From: Pseudomonadota bacterium
GTDB lineage: Bacteria; Pseudomonadota; Alphaproteobacteria; Dongiales; Dongiaceae
NCBI GenBank assembly: GCA_016183985.1
Contig: JACPDN010000011.1
Span: 62,001 to 126,000, forward strand
Length of the DNA stretch: 64,000 bases
Reading direction: 5' to 3'
Shown here: positions 37,418 to 46,202 of the stretch, piece after piece
How the letters are laid out: the number at the start of each line of letters is the position of its first letter
Position numbering within the stretch: position 1 is the stretch's first letter
Notes under the pieces: generated by a model
Databases searched by the model: none
Told to the model about the DNA's origin: nothing
Seen by the model: only the letters and a program-made list of their open reading frames with translations
Translations under genes and position numbers: made by a program

Positions 37418-37521
37418 GCCGCGGCGTCATGTGCGTGTCATGCGGTGATTCTGCTCCTTGCGCGAAAAGCGCATTCACCTAGAGTCCCCAAGAGGGATGT
37501 CTGGATTTGGAGAGCGGATCG

Positions 37522-37959
37522 ATGGCCGAGACCCTTCGCAGCGAAATTGAGATCGCCGCACCGCAGGCAACCGTCTTCGCGTTCCTGACCGACCCCGACA
37601 AGATTTTGCGTTGGATGGGGACGAAGGTGACAATCGATCCCAAGGCTGGCGGGATCTATCTGCTTGGCATGACTGACAAGCTGACGGCCCATGGCGAGTT
37701 CACCGAAGTCATTCCAGTCCATCGCCTGGCGTACAAATTCGGCTGGGATGGTCACGACGAAGTACCGCCGGGATCCACACTGGTCGAAATCGACCTCATC
37801 GAAAAGGACGGCGGTACGCTGGTGCGCCTGACCCATGGCGGACTCCCCAATGAAAAGGAGCGCATCGAGCATGAGAAGGGCTGGACCCATTATATGAAGC
37901 GCCTAGCGATCGCCGCTGCCGGCGGCGATCCGGGGCCGGACAAGCACCTTTCTTCGTGA
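37522..37959 (+). CDS. SRPBCC/AHSA1-domain protein
   Basis: 145 residues. ATG 37522 has GGAGA 8 nt upstream; an earlier TTG is less likely. The START/Bet v1-like AHSA1 fold is visible: LRSEIEIAAPQATVFAFLTDPDKILRWMG, AHGEFTEVIPVHRLAYKFGW, STLVEIDLIEKDGGTLVRLTHGGLP and GWTHYMKRL. Such proteins bind hydrophobic ligands or act as Hsp90 co-chaperone-like factors; the function here is unknown. Its stop overlaps a small GTG reading frame. Confidence 0.87.
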   Translation: MAETLRSEIEIAAPQATVFAFLTDPDKILRWMGTKVTIDPKAGGIYLLGMTDKLTAHGEFTEVIPVHRLAYKFGWDGHDEVPPGSTLVEIDLIEKDGGTLVRLTHGGLPNEKERIEHEKGWTHYMKRLAIAAAGGDPGPDKHLSS

Positions 37960-38096
37960 TCGACATCATCGAGGGCAAAACCCTGACGACGATGGGCATG
38001 AGCTTGCCCGAATTCAATCCGGTCAGAACAACGAAGATCAAGAACGGTGTCCGCCGGCCGCCGCCGCCCACCACACCGCAGAACGCATTGGCCTAG
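37956..38096 (+). CDS. Candidate 46-residue small protein, coupled to SRPBCC gene
   Basis: The frame starts with GTG overlapping the previous stop as GTGA, a common translational-coupling layout. It encodes VIDIIEGKTLTTMGMSLPEF and continues to a Pro-rich RRPPPPTTPQNALA end. By my count about four-fifths of its codons end in G or C, as in neighbouring genes. No family is recognised, there is no transmembrane segment, and it may be spurious. Its only support is coupling and codon bias. Confidence 0.35.
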   Translation: MIDIIEGKTLTTMGMSLPEFNPVRTTKIKNGVRRPPPPTTPQNALA

Positions 38097-38132
38097 CCGA
38101 CAGTCGAACTACCAGCCAAATTGATTGGGCGG

Positions 38133-38681
38133 CTATTCCGCTGCACGCGCCTCCGTCACCGGGGCGCCCCGCTTTACCTTGGATCCATTGAAGCTGCGCG
38201 TTTCCGGCGTCGGTAAACCACTCACCTTGAATTGGGCGGCAAGTTGCGCCTTGCGACGCTCCATTTGCCCTCCCAGCGCTGCCAAATCGATACCCGCCTG
38301 GCGAGCCTGGGCGAAGATCCCTTCCGACCGCATCTCTTCCTCATGGACGTGATGTTCGATCTGTTCTGAAAGAACCTTGACCTTGGCGTCATAGAATGCG
38401 TCGTCCGGCGACGCTGCTTCTATTTCCGCGATCAGTACTTTGGCGCCGTCATGCTCTACATAGGCTTCGTCGAGCGCATCCTCTTTCACGCCACCCAAGC
38501 AGGCAGGATAGAAGATTTCTTCCTCGATCATCGTGTGGATAGTCAGTTCGGTGCAGATTTCGTGGGCCAGAGCTTTCTTGCGCTCGGGCCTGCGTGCCTT
38601 CTCAAACTCTTCGAACAAGGCTTCGACCTTGCGGTGATCTTCTTTCAGCAAGGCAATCCCATCTTTCTTTGCTGTCGTCAC
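38133..38681 (-). CDS. Hemerythrin-domain (HHE) protein
   Basis: About 182 residues from a GTG at 38681 with GGAG 6 nt upstream; ATG 38693 is an alternative. The four-helix hemerythrin ligand set is present: H in KEDHRKVEALFEEFE, H and E in ELTIHTMIEEEIFYPA, H in YVEHDGAK, and HH/E in IEHHVHEEEM. It binds a di-iron centre and probably senses or scavenges O2, NO or peroxide. The C-terminal tail (about 125-182) is basic. A 30-residue membrane peptide gene lies 112 bp upstream in the same direction. Confidence 0.87.
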   Translation of the reverse strand: MTTAKKDGIALLKEDHRKVEALFEEFEKARRPERKKALAHEICTELTIHTMIEEEIFYPACLGGVKEDALDEAYVEHDGAKVLIAEIEAASPDDAFYDAKVKVLSEQIEHHVHEEEMRSEGIFAQARQAGIDLAALGGQMERRKAQLAAQFKVSGLPTPETRSFNGSKVKRGAPVTEARAAE

Positions 38682-38793
38682 GTTCCTCTCCATCTGGCTG
38701 CGCGTGGAACCACGCCGGCTGCAGGGTAGCTTTGTGGTGAGGAGAATTCGCTGGGGCCACACGCGTTCCAGCGGTCCGGCTAGAAACCGTCGA

Positions 38794-38886
38794 TCAGGCC
38801 GTAAAGACGGAGATAACGGTCATCACTGCGCCCCAGATGACCAGCATGACGAACAAGACGAAAAGGGCGGATCGTAAATCCCGCAT
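38794..38886 (-). CDS. Candidate 30-residue single-pass membrane peptide
   Basis: This short frame begins MRDLRSALFVLF and continues VMLVIWGAVMTVISVFTA before a stop. It has a positively charged N-terminus followed by one roughly 22-residue hydrophobic helix, typical of small inner-membrane proteins. The Shine-Dalgarno GGGAAG is 6 nt before the ATG and lies within a perfect 8-bp hairpin (38894-38914). A stress-type promoter candidate is upstream. It precedes the hemerythrin gene, so they may be co-transcribed. Not recognised by family. Confidence 0.5.
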   Translation of the reverse strand: MRDLRSALFVLFVMLVIWGAVMTVISVFTA

Positions 38887-38893
38887 GCCAATC

Positions 38894-38914
38894 TTCCCGA
38901 ACTGTTTTCGGGAA
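38894..38914 (-). promoter_or_regulatory. Hairpin sequestering the ribosome site of the small membrane peptide
   Basis: TTCCCGAA and TTCGGGAA form a perfect 8-bp stem with a 5-nt loop. On the minus strand the 3' arm contains the GGGAA of the Shine-Dalgarno, so folding would block translation. It could alternatively be a protein-binding palindrome. Confidence 0.45.
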
Positions 38915-38940
38915 AACGTGAGCCCAGGCCAGGCTATTCC
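38915..38940 (-). promoter_or_regulatory. Candidate general-stress (EcfG-type sigma) promoter
   Basis: On the minus strand GGAAT, 17 bases, then CGTT. The alphaproteobacterial EcfG consensus is GGAAC-N16/17-CGTT, so this has one mismatch. It lies 29 bp upstream of the small peptide start and ahead of the hemerythrin gene, both plausible stress-response genes. Confidence 0.4.
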
Positions 38941-38981
38941 AGCCCTCTCATCCCTTTCGGATTTTTGGCGGATGGGAAGGC

Positions 38982-39332
38982 TTAGAGATGCACAAGGATG
39001 TTGACGAGCCTGCCGAAGGGATCGCGCACAAAGAAACGCCGCACGCCCCAGGCTTCCTCGGCAGGCCCGTATTCAGCGGGGAAACCGGCCGCACGCATCC
39101 GCTCCAGCGCTTCATCCAAATCATCGACCTCGATCGAAAGCTCCGGCACTTCGGTGCCGGAGCCGCCTTCGCTGGCAAAGCTCACTTGCACGCTCATCTT
39201 CGTATGGCTGCCGAAGGTGACGATCCATCCATGATCCATCATCAGTTCAAGGCCCAATACTTCTCCGTAGAACTTCTTCGCCCGTTTAAGGTCGGTGGCC
39301 TCGATATTGGCGACGATGCGCTTCACCTTCAT
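38982..39332 (-). CDS. VOC-family (glyoxalase-like) protein
   Basis: 116 residues, one VOC unit: RIVANIEATDLKRAKKFYGEVLGLELMMDHGW, then ELSIEVDDLDEALERMRAAGF and RRFFVRDPFGRLVNILVHL. The usual C-terminal metal ligand position reads N-I-L-V, so metal catalysis is doubtful and a binding or resistance role is possible. It sits 15 bp after the stop-to-start junction of the threonine ammonia-lyase gene in the opposite order, i.e. ilvA reads toward the VOC start region from the right; both are leftward. Confidence 0.8.
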   Translation of the reverse strand: MKVKRIVANIEATDLKRAKKFYGEVLGLELMMDHGWIVTFGSHTKMSVQVSFASEGGSGTEVPELSIEVDDLDEALERMRAAGFPAEYGPAEEAWGVRRFFVRDPFGRLVNILVHL

Positions 39333-39347
39333 GGGTCGCGTCCCTCT

Positions 39348-40862
39348 TCAATCGCCCAGGAACAGCCGATAGGCCGGATTGGCCGTCTCATCCTCATAAG
39401 GATAGCCAAGGCTTGAGAGCTGCGCGGTAAAACGTGTCCGATCCGCTGCCGGCACCTGCAAACCGGCGAGCACGCGCCCATAATCGGCACCGTGATTGCG
39501 GTAATGGAACAAGGTGATGTTCCATTCCGTGCCGACGCCATTGAGAAACTTCATAAGTGCACCAGGCCGCTCCGGGAACTCGAAACGCAGGATTACCTCG
39601 TCCTTGAGGCCGGGTGCGCGACCGCCGACCATATAACGCACATGGAGCTTTGCCGCTTCATTGGCGCTGATATCGAGCACCTGGTAGCCAAGTTCCCGCA
39701 GCTGCTCCAGCAGCTTGCCTTTCTCCGCCTCTGCCCCTCGCAGCTTCAGCCCCACAAAAACATGCGCTTCGTTGCCGGCGGCATAGCGGTAGTTGAACTC
39801 CGTGATGTTGCGATTGCCCAGCACTTCGACGAAGCGGCGATAGCTGCCTTGTTGCTCCGGGATCGTCACCGCCAGCAGAATTTCGCGTGCCTCGCCGATC
39901 TCGGCCCGCTCCGCGACATGTCGCAACCGATCGAAATTCATATTGGCGCCGCTGTTGATGGCAATGAGCGCGCCAGTTCGCGTCGGGTTGGCTGCGACAT
40001 AGCTTTTGAGGCCGGCAAGCGAGAGGGCTCCGGCCGGCTCTGCGATGACACGCATATCCTCGAAGATATCCTTCACCGCAGCACACATTTCATCGGTGTC
40101 TGCCAGGATCACGTCATCCAGCAACTTGGCACACAGGCGATATGTTTCGGCTCCTGCCTGGCGCACGGCCACGCCATCGGCAAAGAGACCGACCCGGTCC
40201 AGCACGACACGCTCACCGGCATCGATCGCCGCCTTCATCGAAGCGGCATCCACCGGTTCGACACCGATAACCTTGATTTCGGGCCGCAGGAATTTCACGT
40301 AGGATGCAACGCCAGCCGCAAGGCCGCCACCGCCGATAGGCACGAAAATGGCCTCGATGGGATCAGCATGCTGCTGCAGAATTTCGACGCCGATCGTTCC
40401 TTGCCCCGCGATCACATCCGGATCGTCAAAGGGATGAATGAAAGTGAGTCCTTGCGCTGCCTCGAGTGATTTTGCGTGCGCATAGGCCTCGTCGAAGGCA
40501 TCGCCCTCCAGCACCACCTTACCGCCCCAATGCCGCACGGCATCGATCTTGATCTGAGGCGTCGTCACCGGCATGACGATCACCGCCGGAATACCAAGCT
40601 TATGTGCCGAAAGCGCAACACCTTGCGCGTGATTGCCGGCCGAGGCACAGATGACGCCGCGCGACCGGGTATCGGCAGTGAGCCGTGCGATACGGTTATA
40701 GGCACCACGAATCTTGAAGGAGAAGATCGGCTGCAGATCTTCGCGCTTCAGAAGAATCTGAGCTTTGAGCCGGCCAGAGAGACGCGGCATGGCATCGAGC
40801 GGTGTCTGCTCGGCAACGTCATAGACGCGGGCATCGAGAATACGGCGAACGTAATCACTCAC
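39348..40862 (-). CDS. ilvA: Threonine ammonia-lyase, biosynthetic
   Basis: About 504 residues from GTG 40862, where VSDYVRRILDARVYDVAEQTPL begins and AAAGGA lies upstream; the longer reading is unconserved. PLP lysine in FSFKIRGAYNRIA, phosphate loop GGGGLAAGVASY, and two C-terminal ACT-like regulatory modules (about 325-500: LLAVTIPEQQGSYRRFVEVLG and VILRFEFPERPGALMKFLNGVG). It deaminates threonine to 2-oxobutanoate for isoleucine and is feedback-inhibited by isoleucine. The FAH-family gene lies 16 bp upstream, so they are probably co-transcribed. Confidence 0.94.
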   Translation of the reverse strand: MSDYVRRILDARVYDVAEQTPLDAMPRLSGRLKAQILLKREDLQPIFSFKIRGAYNRIARLTADTRSRGVICASAGNHAQGVALSAHKLGIPAVIVMPVTTPQIKIDAVRHWGGKVVLEGDAFDEAYAHAKSLEAAQGLTFIHPFDDPDVIAGQGTIGVEILQQHADPIEAIFVPIGGGGLAAGVASYVKFLRPEIKVIGVEPVDAASMKAAIDAGERVVLDRVGLFADGVAVRQAGAETYRLCAKLLDDVILADTDEMCAAVKDIFEDMRVIAEPAGALSLAGLKSYVAANPTRTGALIAINSGANMNFDRLRHVAERAEIGEAREILLAVTIPEQQGSYRRFVEVLGNRNITEFNYRYAAGNEAHVFVGLKLRGAEAEKGKLLEQLRELGYQVLDISANEAAKLHVRYMVGGRAPGLKDEVILRFEFPERPGALMKFLNGVGTEWNITLFHYRNHGADYGRVLAGLQVPAADRTRFTAQLSSLGYPYEDETANPAYRLFLGD

Positions 40863-40878
40863 GAAGATCGATCCTTTT

Positions 40879-41568
40879 TCAACGCACGACAAGTGCCAGA
40901 GAGCCGATCCCGTCAATGCCGCCTTCGAGCCGATCGCCCCGTACCACCGGCCCAACACCTGCCGGCGTGCCGGAGAAAATGAGATCACCGGCGCGAAGCG
41001 TGAAGAGGCTGGAGAGATAAGAGATCATCTCCGGCACTTTCCAGATCATCTGGTTGAGATCGCCTTGCTGGCGCACCGTGCCATTGACCTTGAGCCAGAT
41101 GGCGCCTTTTTGCGGATGGCCGATCTTTTCCGCCGGTAGCAGGCCGGAACAAGGCGCCGCATGCTCAAAGGCTTTACCCACTTCCCAGGGCCGGCCGGCC
41201 TTCTTCGCTTCGGCCTGCAGATCCCGCCGCGTCATGTCGAGCCCCACGCCATAGCCGAAGACACGGCTCAGCGCCTGATCCACCGGTATGTTGCTGCCAC
41301 CCGATTTCAGCGCCACCACCAGCTCGATTTCGTGATGCACATCCTGCGTAGCTGACGGATAGGGGAAATCGCTTCCCGGCGGCAGCACGGAATCGGCGTT
41401 TTTTTGAAAGAAAAAGGGCGGCTCGCGGCTGGGGTCATGCCCCATCTCGATCGCGTGATCGGCATAGTTCCGCCCGACGCAATAGATGCGATGGATGGGA
41501 AAGACAGCCATGCTGCCGGCCACGGGGAGGCTCGGCACTGGTGCCGGGGCAAATACAAAATCGCTCAT
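40879..41568 (-). CDS. Fumarylacetoacetate hydrolase-family protein
   Basis: 229 residues. FAH fold: [16 protein letters not shown], then [13 protein letters not shown], the metal-binding pair in [11 protein letters not shown], and [39 protein letters not shown]. Small FAH members include fumarylpyruvate or acylpyruvate hydrolases and oxaloacetate decarboxylases. The exact substrate is not clear. Coupled to ilvA by a 16-bp gap. Confidence 0.88.
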   Translation of the reverse strand: MSDFVFAPAPVPSLPVAGSMAVFPIHRIYCVGRNYADHAIEMGHDPSREPPFFFQKNADSVLPPGSDFPYPSATQDVHHEIELVVALKSGGSNIPVDQALSRVFGYGVGLDMTRRDLQAEAKKAGRPWEVGKAFEHAAPCSGLLPAEKIGHPQKGAIWLKVNGTVRQQGDLNQMIWKVPEMISYLSSLFTLRAGDLIFSGTPAGVGPVVRGDRLEGGIDGIGSLALVVR

Positions 41569-41629
41569 CTCTCGGATATCCTAAAGGCGGGTCATCAGCC
41601 CCAAGAATAATCCGCGCGAGCTCGCCCCG

Positions 41630-42670
41630 CTAGCGCCCTGCCGCAATCTTATTTCCCGCCGCCAGCCGGTCGCGCGCGCTGGCCACGATCTCGAAGGAAT
41701 GCAGGCGTGCCTGATGATCGAAGATCTGCCCAGCCACCATCACCTCGTCGATCTCGGTAGCGCGGATGAACTCCGCCAGCCCCTCCTCCACCTGGGCAGG
41801 TGCCCCCACGATGGCATAGCGCAGGGAATGCTCAACCATCTGCTGCTCCATCGGCGACCAGAAACCGTCCATGCTATCGACTGGCGGCGGCAGCGGCCCT
41901 GGTGTTCCACGCCTGAGGTTGATGAATTGCTGCTGCAGCGAGGTGAAGAGTCGCCGCGCCTGGGATTCTGTGTCGGCGGCGAAGACATTGAGCCCCGCCA
42001 TGGCATAGGGCTTGGCAAGCTGTTCCGACGGCTTGAAGGAGGCGCGGTAGAGATCGAGCGCCCGCATCAGATAATCCGGCGCGAAATGCGAGGCAAAGGC
42101 GAAGGGCAGCCCCATCTCTGCCGCCAATTGCGCGCTGAAAAGGCTCGATCCCAGCAGCCATATCGGAATATCGAGCCCCGCCCCCGGGACGGCGCGGATC
42201 TGCTGCCCCTCCTGCACGGGGGCGAACCAGGCCTGCAACTCCATCACATCCTGCGGGAAAGTGTCGTCACTCCCGGCGAGGTTGCGACGCAATGCCCGTG
42301 CCGTCCGTTGGTCCGTCCCCGGCGCCCGGCCAAGGCCCAGATCGATACGGCCCGGAAAGAGCGATTCCAGCGTACCGAATTGCTCGGCAATCACCAGTGG
42401 TGCATGGTTGGGCAGCATGACGCCGCCGGATCCGACACGAATGGTCTTTGTTGCTGCAGCGACATGGCCGATCACGATCGCCGTCGCCGCACTGGCAATT
42501 CCCGGCATGTTGTGATGCTCAGCCATCCAATATCGATGATAGCCCCATTCTTCCGCATGACGCGCCAGATCGGCGCTGTTCCGGAAAGCATCGGAGGCCG
42601 TCGCCCCGCGATTGATCGGCGACAAATCGAGAACCGAAAACGGAATCATCGGCGCGCTGGCTCCTGTCAT
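41630..42670 (-). CDS. LLM-class (luciferase-like) flavin-dependent monooxygenase
   Basis: About 346 residues from ATG 42670 ([19 protein letters not shown]); ATG 42649 is an alternative. TIM-barrel motifs: [80 protein letters not shown] and [12 protein letters not shown]-like [16 protein letters not shown]. This matches the MsnO8/YhbW group of F420- or FMNH2-dependent enzymes. Substrate unknown. Codons upstream of the chosen start look non-coding. Confidence 0.88.
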   Translation of the reverse strand: MTGASAPMIPFSVLDLSPINRGATASDAFRNSADLARHAEEWGYHRYWMAEHHNMPGIASAATAIVIGHVAAATKTIRVGSGGVMLPNHAPLVIAEQFGTLESLFPGRIDLGLGRAPGTDQRTARALRRNLAGSDDTFPQDVMELQAWFAPVQEGQQIRAVPGAGLDIPIWLLGSSLFSAQLAAEMGLPFAFASHFAPDYLMRALDLYRASFKPSEQLAKPYAMAGLNVFAADTESQARRLFTSLQQQFINLRRGTPGPLPPPVDSMDGFWSPMEQQMVEHSLRYAIVGAPAQVEEGLAEFIRATEIDEVMVAGQIFDHQARLHSFEIVASARDRLAAGNKIAAGR

Positions 42671-42851
42671 GAACATCCAGCATCCAGCATAACAAGTGCT
42701 GGCGCCTCCCGGCCCCCCTCGAAATGGGTGCCCCGCATGCTGCATCTGCAAATCCGCGGCGCCTGCAGGGACTTCTGCTAGCGCCAATGCGGCGATCCGA
42801 TGCTAGACTGCTCCCGACTCAAAGCAATGCCCGCGAGGTCACCGGCGGATT

Positions 42852-45173
42852 ATGAAGCAGATCGAGGTGCGGCTAGCCGTGGTGCTTTATGGCGGCGTTT
42901 CGCTGGCCGTTTACATCCACGGGGTGACGCGGGAAATCCTCAACCTCATCCGGGCGTCGAAGCTGCTGCATGCTGAAAGTGGCGGCTCTACCGACGCGCC
43001 CGACAGCACGGCCGTCTATCTCGACCTGCTGAAGTCCCTGGGGCCGGACATCGATCTCCGGATCGTCATCGACCTCATTTCCGGCGCCTCGGCCGGCGGC
43101 ATCAACGGCGTCATGCTGGCCCGCGCCCTCGCCCATGACCTGTCGCTTGATGCGCACCGCGACCTGTGGCTTGCCAATGCCGATGTGACCCAGCTTTCGG
43201 CGCCCGCCACCCCGGTCAGCCGCACCCTCAAGGCTGCCCTTGCACCGCTCATCGACCGCGTGCTGGTCCGCCGCTTCGGCCCCCAGGTCGCCGATCCCGA
43301 AACCTTGTCCAAGGTGCGTCGCTTCGTACAGGCACGCTGGTTCACACCGCCCTTCTCCGGTCGCCGCTTTGCCGGCTGGATGCTCGATGCCTGCGACAGC
43401 ATGGATGCGGCTGGCAGTGCCAGTACCAGCTTGCTGCCGCCCGGTCACCGCCTCGACCTCTTTGTCACCGTGACTGACTATCGCGGTCATCGCCACCGCA
43501 TCGCGCTCCACGATCCGCCGATCGTCGAGGAAACGGAACATCGCCGCATTCTTGCTTTCACCTGCCGCCGCGCCTTGTCCGGCGAATTGCAGAGCGAATT
43601 CGGGCCCGGCCATGTGCCTTCGTTGGTCTTCGCCTCGCGCGCGACGGCCTGCTTTCCCGGCGCCTTCATGCCGGCAACGGTCGCCGAGATGGATTCGATC
43701 CTCGCCGAACGCGGCCGCGCCTGGCCAGCACGCACAGCGCTCCTCACCGAGAAGCTCGGTGTCGAAGGCGATCTCGATCACGCCGCCGCCAATCGCTATT
43801 TCATCGACGGCAGCGTCGTCATGAACAAGCCCTTCTCGCCGGTGATCCAGGCCTTGGGTGATCGGCCGGCGAGCCGCGAGGTTGTGCGCCGTATTATCTA
43901 TGTCGATCCCAATCCACGCGCGGAAAGCAAGCAACGCAGTGGCGAAGGTCCGCCCGGCTTCTTCCGCACCATCCTGGCCTCGCTCGCCGTCATCCCGCGT
44001 AATGAACCCATCGCCGACGATCTCTTAGGCATCGAAGCGTGGAACGACCGCGCCAAGCGCATGGCTGAAATTCTCAATGCCGCCGACCCCGAGGTCGAGC
44101 GTCTGGTCGACGATATCGTGCATGCCGATCCCGACAACCCACCCACCATCGCCGAGGTCGGCCGCTATCGCTCCGCCGCAAATGAGGCCGCCCATCGCGG
44201 TGCCGGCTATGCTTATCTCAGCTACCAGAAACTCAAATTGCGCGGCGTGTGCGATCGCCTCTCCAAGCTGGTAGCGCGGCTAGCCACCACGCCTGAGGCG
44301 CCGGTGAATGCCGACGTGATCGCGGCCACTTTCGACCGGTGGTTGGCCGAGGATCCTGCCCCGCCCGCCCGCACCATCCGCTTCCTGCGCGGCTTCGACA
44401 TCGAATTCCGGCTGCGCCGCGTGCGTTTCGTCATCCGCCGCCTTAACGAGCTTTACCGTTCAGGTGCCGATACTGGCGTCGATATCGGCTCCGCCGCGAT
44501 CGACGATCTCAAAGGGGCACTCTATGAGGCAATTGAGCGAGCCGCCCCCCGCTGGGATCCCAAACTCTATCGCGGTGCGCCGGTCGACGCCGCCGGCCGC
44601 CTGGCCCGTGTCGCCATCGCCGGTGGCCAGATCGAGGATGCCGATCTCGCCATCTTGGAAGAAGCCATGGGGCTCATTCCGATCGATCATACGCTCGACG
44701 AGATCGTTTCTGTGATGGGCTTTGCCTTCCTGCCGCCCGTCGCGCGCCGCACCGTAGCCAAAGCCTATGTGGGATTTGCCTTCTTCGACCTCATTACCTT
44801 CCCGATCCTGCAATGGACCGACATGGACGAGATCAACGAGGTGCTGGTCGATCGCATCAGCCCCGACGATGCCGATGGCCTGGGCGCCGGCATCACCCTG
44901 CGCGGCATATCGCTGATGAGTTTCGGCGCCTTCTTCAATCGCTCCTGGCGCGAGCACGATTTCCTCTGGGGCCGCCTCAACGCCGCGGAACGCTGCCTCG
45001 ATGTCATCGCCTCGGCCATCGGTCCGCGCGCTGCGGAAAAGCTCGACACGGAACGCCTGCGCGGCCGCCTTTTCCTCGCCATTCTCGATTCTGAGGAAGC
45101 GCACCTCAACGCCGACCCAACCCTCGTCAGCCGCCTGCGTACCGAGGTGATGGCGCGCTATGGATTTGAATAG
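42852..45173 (+). CDS. Patatin-like phospholipase domain protein with DUF3376-type C-terminus
   Basis: 773 residues, much longer than a bare patatin. The N-terminal patatin half has VVLYGGVSLAVYIHGV (oxyanion glycine region), nucleophile S80 in SGASAGGINGVML (GxSxG), and the dyad Asp D319 in YFIDGSVVMNKPF. The second half (about 400-773) is helical and has the look of the DUF3376/patatin-related (TIGR03607-type) proteins. Likely a lipid acyl hydrolase acting at the inner membrane. It converges with the ArsR-methyltransferase gene. Confidence 0.87.
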   Translation: MKQIEVRLAVVLYGGVSLAVYIHGVTREILNLIRASKLLHAESGGSTDAPDSTAVYLDLLKSLGPDIDLRIVIDLISGASAGGINGVMLARALAHDLSLDAHRDLWLANADVTQLSAPATPVSRTLKAALAPLIDRVLVRRFGPQVADPETLSKVRRFVQARWFTPPFSGRRFAGWMLDACDSMDAAGSASTSLLPPGHRLDLFVTVTDYRGHRHRIALHDPPIVEETEHRRILAFTCRRALSGELQSEFGPGHVPSLVFASRATACFPGAFMPATVAEMDSILAERGRAWPARTALLTEKLGVEGDLDHAAANRYFIDGSVVMNKPFSPVIQALGDRPASREVVRRIIYVDPNPRAESKQRSGEGPPGFFRTILASLAVIPRNEPIADDLLGIEAWNDRAKRMAEILNAADPEVERLVDDIVHADPDNPPTIAEVGRYRSAANEAAHRGAGYAYLSYQKLKLRGVCDRLSKLVARLATTPEAPVNADVIAATFDRWLAEDPAPPARTIRFLRGFDIEFRLRRVRFVIRRLNELYRSGADTGVDIGSAAIDDLKGALYEAIERAAPRWDPKLYRGAPVDAAGRLARVAIAGGQIEDADLAILEEAMGLIPIDHTLDEIVSVMGFAFLPPVARRTVAKAYVGFAFFDLITFPILQWTDMDEINEVLVDRISPDDADGLGAGITLRGISLMSFGAFFNRSWREHDFLWGRLNAAERCLDVIASAIGPRAAEKLDTERLRGRLFLAILDSEEAHLNADPTLVSRLRTEVMARYGFE

Positions 45174-45193
45174 GGGTCGTATCGACCAGATCG

Positions 45194-46126
45194 CTACTTG
45201 CCGCGCTCGGCCGACCAGAGTGCGACGGTGAGCTCGCCGCCTCCCAGATGCAATGGCTGCAGGGGATTGAGGCCGGCCGCGCGGCACCAGCTTTGAATCT
45301 GCGCGTCATCGAAGCCCAGCCAGCGATGCGCCTGTTCTTCACGCAGCTGTTCCAGATGATGTGTCACGAAATCGACAATGACAAGGCGCCCACCAGTGCC
45401 GAGCACGCGGCCGGCTTCAGCAATCGCTGCATCCGGCCGTTCAGCGAAATGCAGGACCATGTTCATCGTAATGGCTGTAAAGCTCTGATCCTCGAAAGGA
45501 AGCGCAAACATGTCCGCCTGGCGCACCTGGCAATGGCGCAGGCCTGCGCGGAAAAGGTTGGAGCGCGCGACATTGAGCATCTCGCGTGACCGATCGACAC
45601 CAACCGCCGATTGCGCGCGCTTGCCCACCAGTGACAGCACATGCCCGGCCCCCGTGCCGATATCGAGCAGGCTTTCGATCGCCCCCTCGGGCAAGGCGGC
45701 GAGCAGCGCCGCATCGACCGCTGCCTGATCGGCGTGAAGCGAGCGAATCTGTTCCCAATCGCCAGCATGCTGGCGGAAAAAATCGGCGACTCGTGTCGTC
45801 CACCCTTCCGAAATGGCCTGCAGCCGCTTCAAATCCTGGGCATGCTGCCGATCGTCGGAGGGCAGCAGGTCGACGATGAGACGCGCAAGCTCGCCGCCGG
45901 TGCCTTCTTCCGGCAGGCGGTACCAGGCCCAGGGGCCCTCCTGGTTGCGAACCAGCACACCCGCCTCGACCAGCAATTTGAGATGGCGCGAGATGCGCGG
46001 CTGCGACTGGCCCAGAATTTCGACCAAATCGCTCACTGTCAGTTCGGCGTGGGCGCAAAGGCCAAGAATGCGCAGTCGCGTCGCCTCGGCGGACGCGCGC
46101 AAGCCCTTCAGGATCTCTTCCATCAT
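45194..46126 (-). CDS. ArsR-family regulator fused to a SAM-dependent methyltransferase
   Basis: 310 residues. An N-terminal ArsR winged helix (about 5-85: LKGLRASAEATRLRILGLCAHAELTVSDLVEILGQSQPRISRHLKLLVEAGVL) precedes a class I methyltransferase (about 150-270: LLDIGTGAGHVLSLVGKRAQSAVGVDRSREML, then ADMFALPFEDQSFTAITMNMVLHF). The HTH lacks the CxC metal site of ArsR. Such fusions in Alphaproteobacteria are linked to methionine/SAM-cycle control (SahR-like), so SAM or SAH may be the signal. An imperfect GATAA...TTATC repeat lies upstream. Confidence 0.88.
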   Translation of the reverse strand: MMEEILKGLRASAEATRLRILGLCAHAELTVSDLVEILGQSQPRISRHLKLLVEAGVLVRNQEGPWAWYRLPEEGTGGELARLIVDLLPSDDRQHAQDLKRLQAISEGWTTRVADFFRQHAGDWEQIRSLHADQAAVDAALLAALPEGAIESLLDIGTGAGHVLSLVGKRAQSAVGVDRSREMLNVARSNLFRAGLRHCQVRQADMFALPFEDQSFTAITMNMVLHFAERPDAAIAEAGRVLGTGGRLVIVDFVTHHLEQLREEQAHRWLGFDDAQIQSWCRAAGLNPLQPLHLGGGELTVALWSAERGK

Positions 46127-46202
46127 CTCCCCGCGTCAATACAGGGATAATGATATTTTTATGCCGTTATCGATAGCAAGGCCGATCTTGCTGCAACCGA
46201 CC

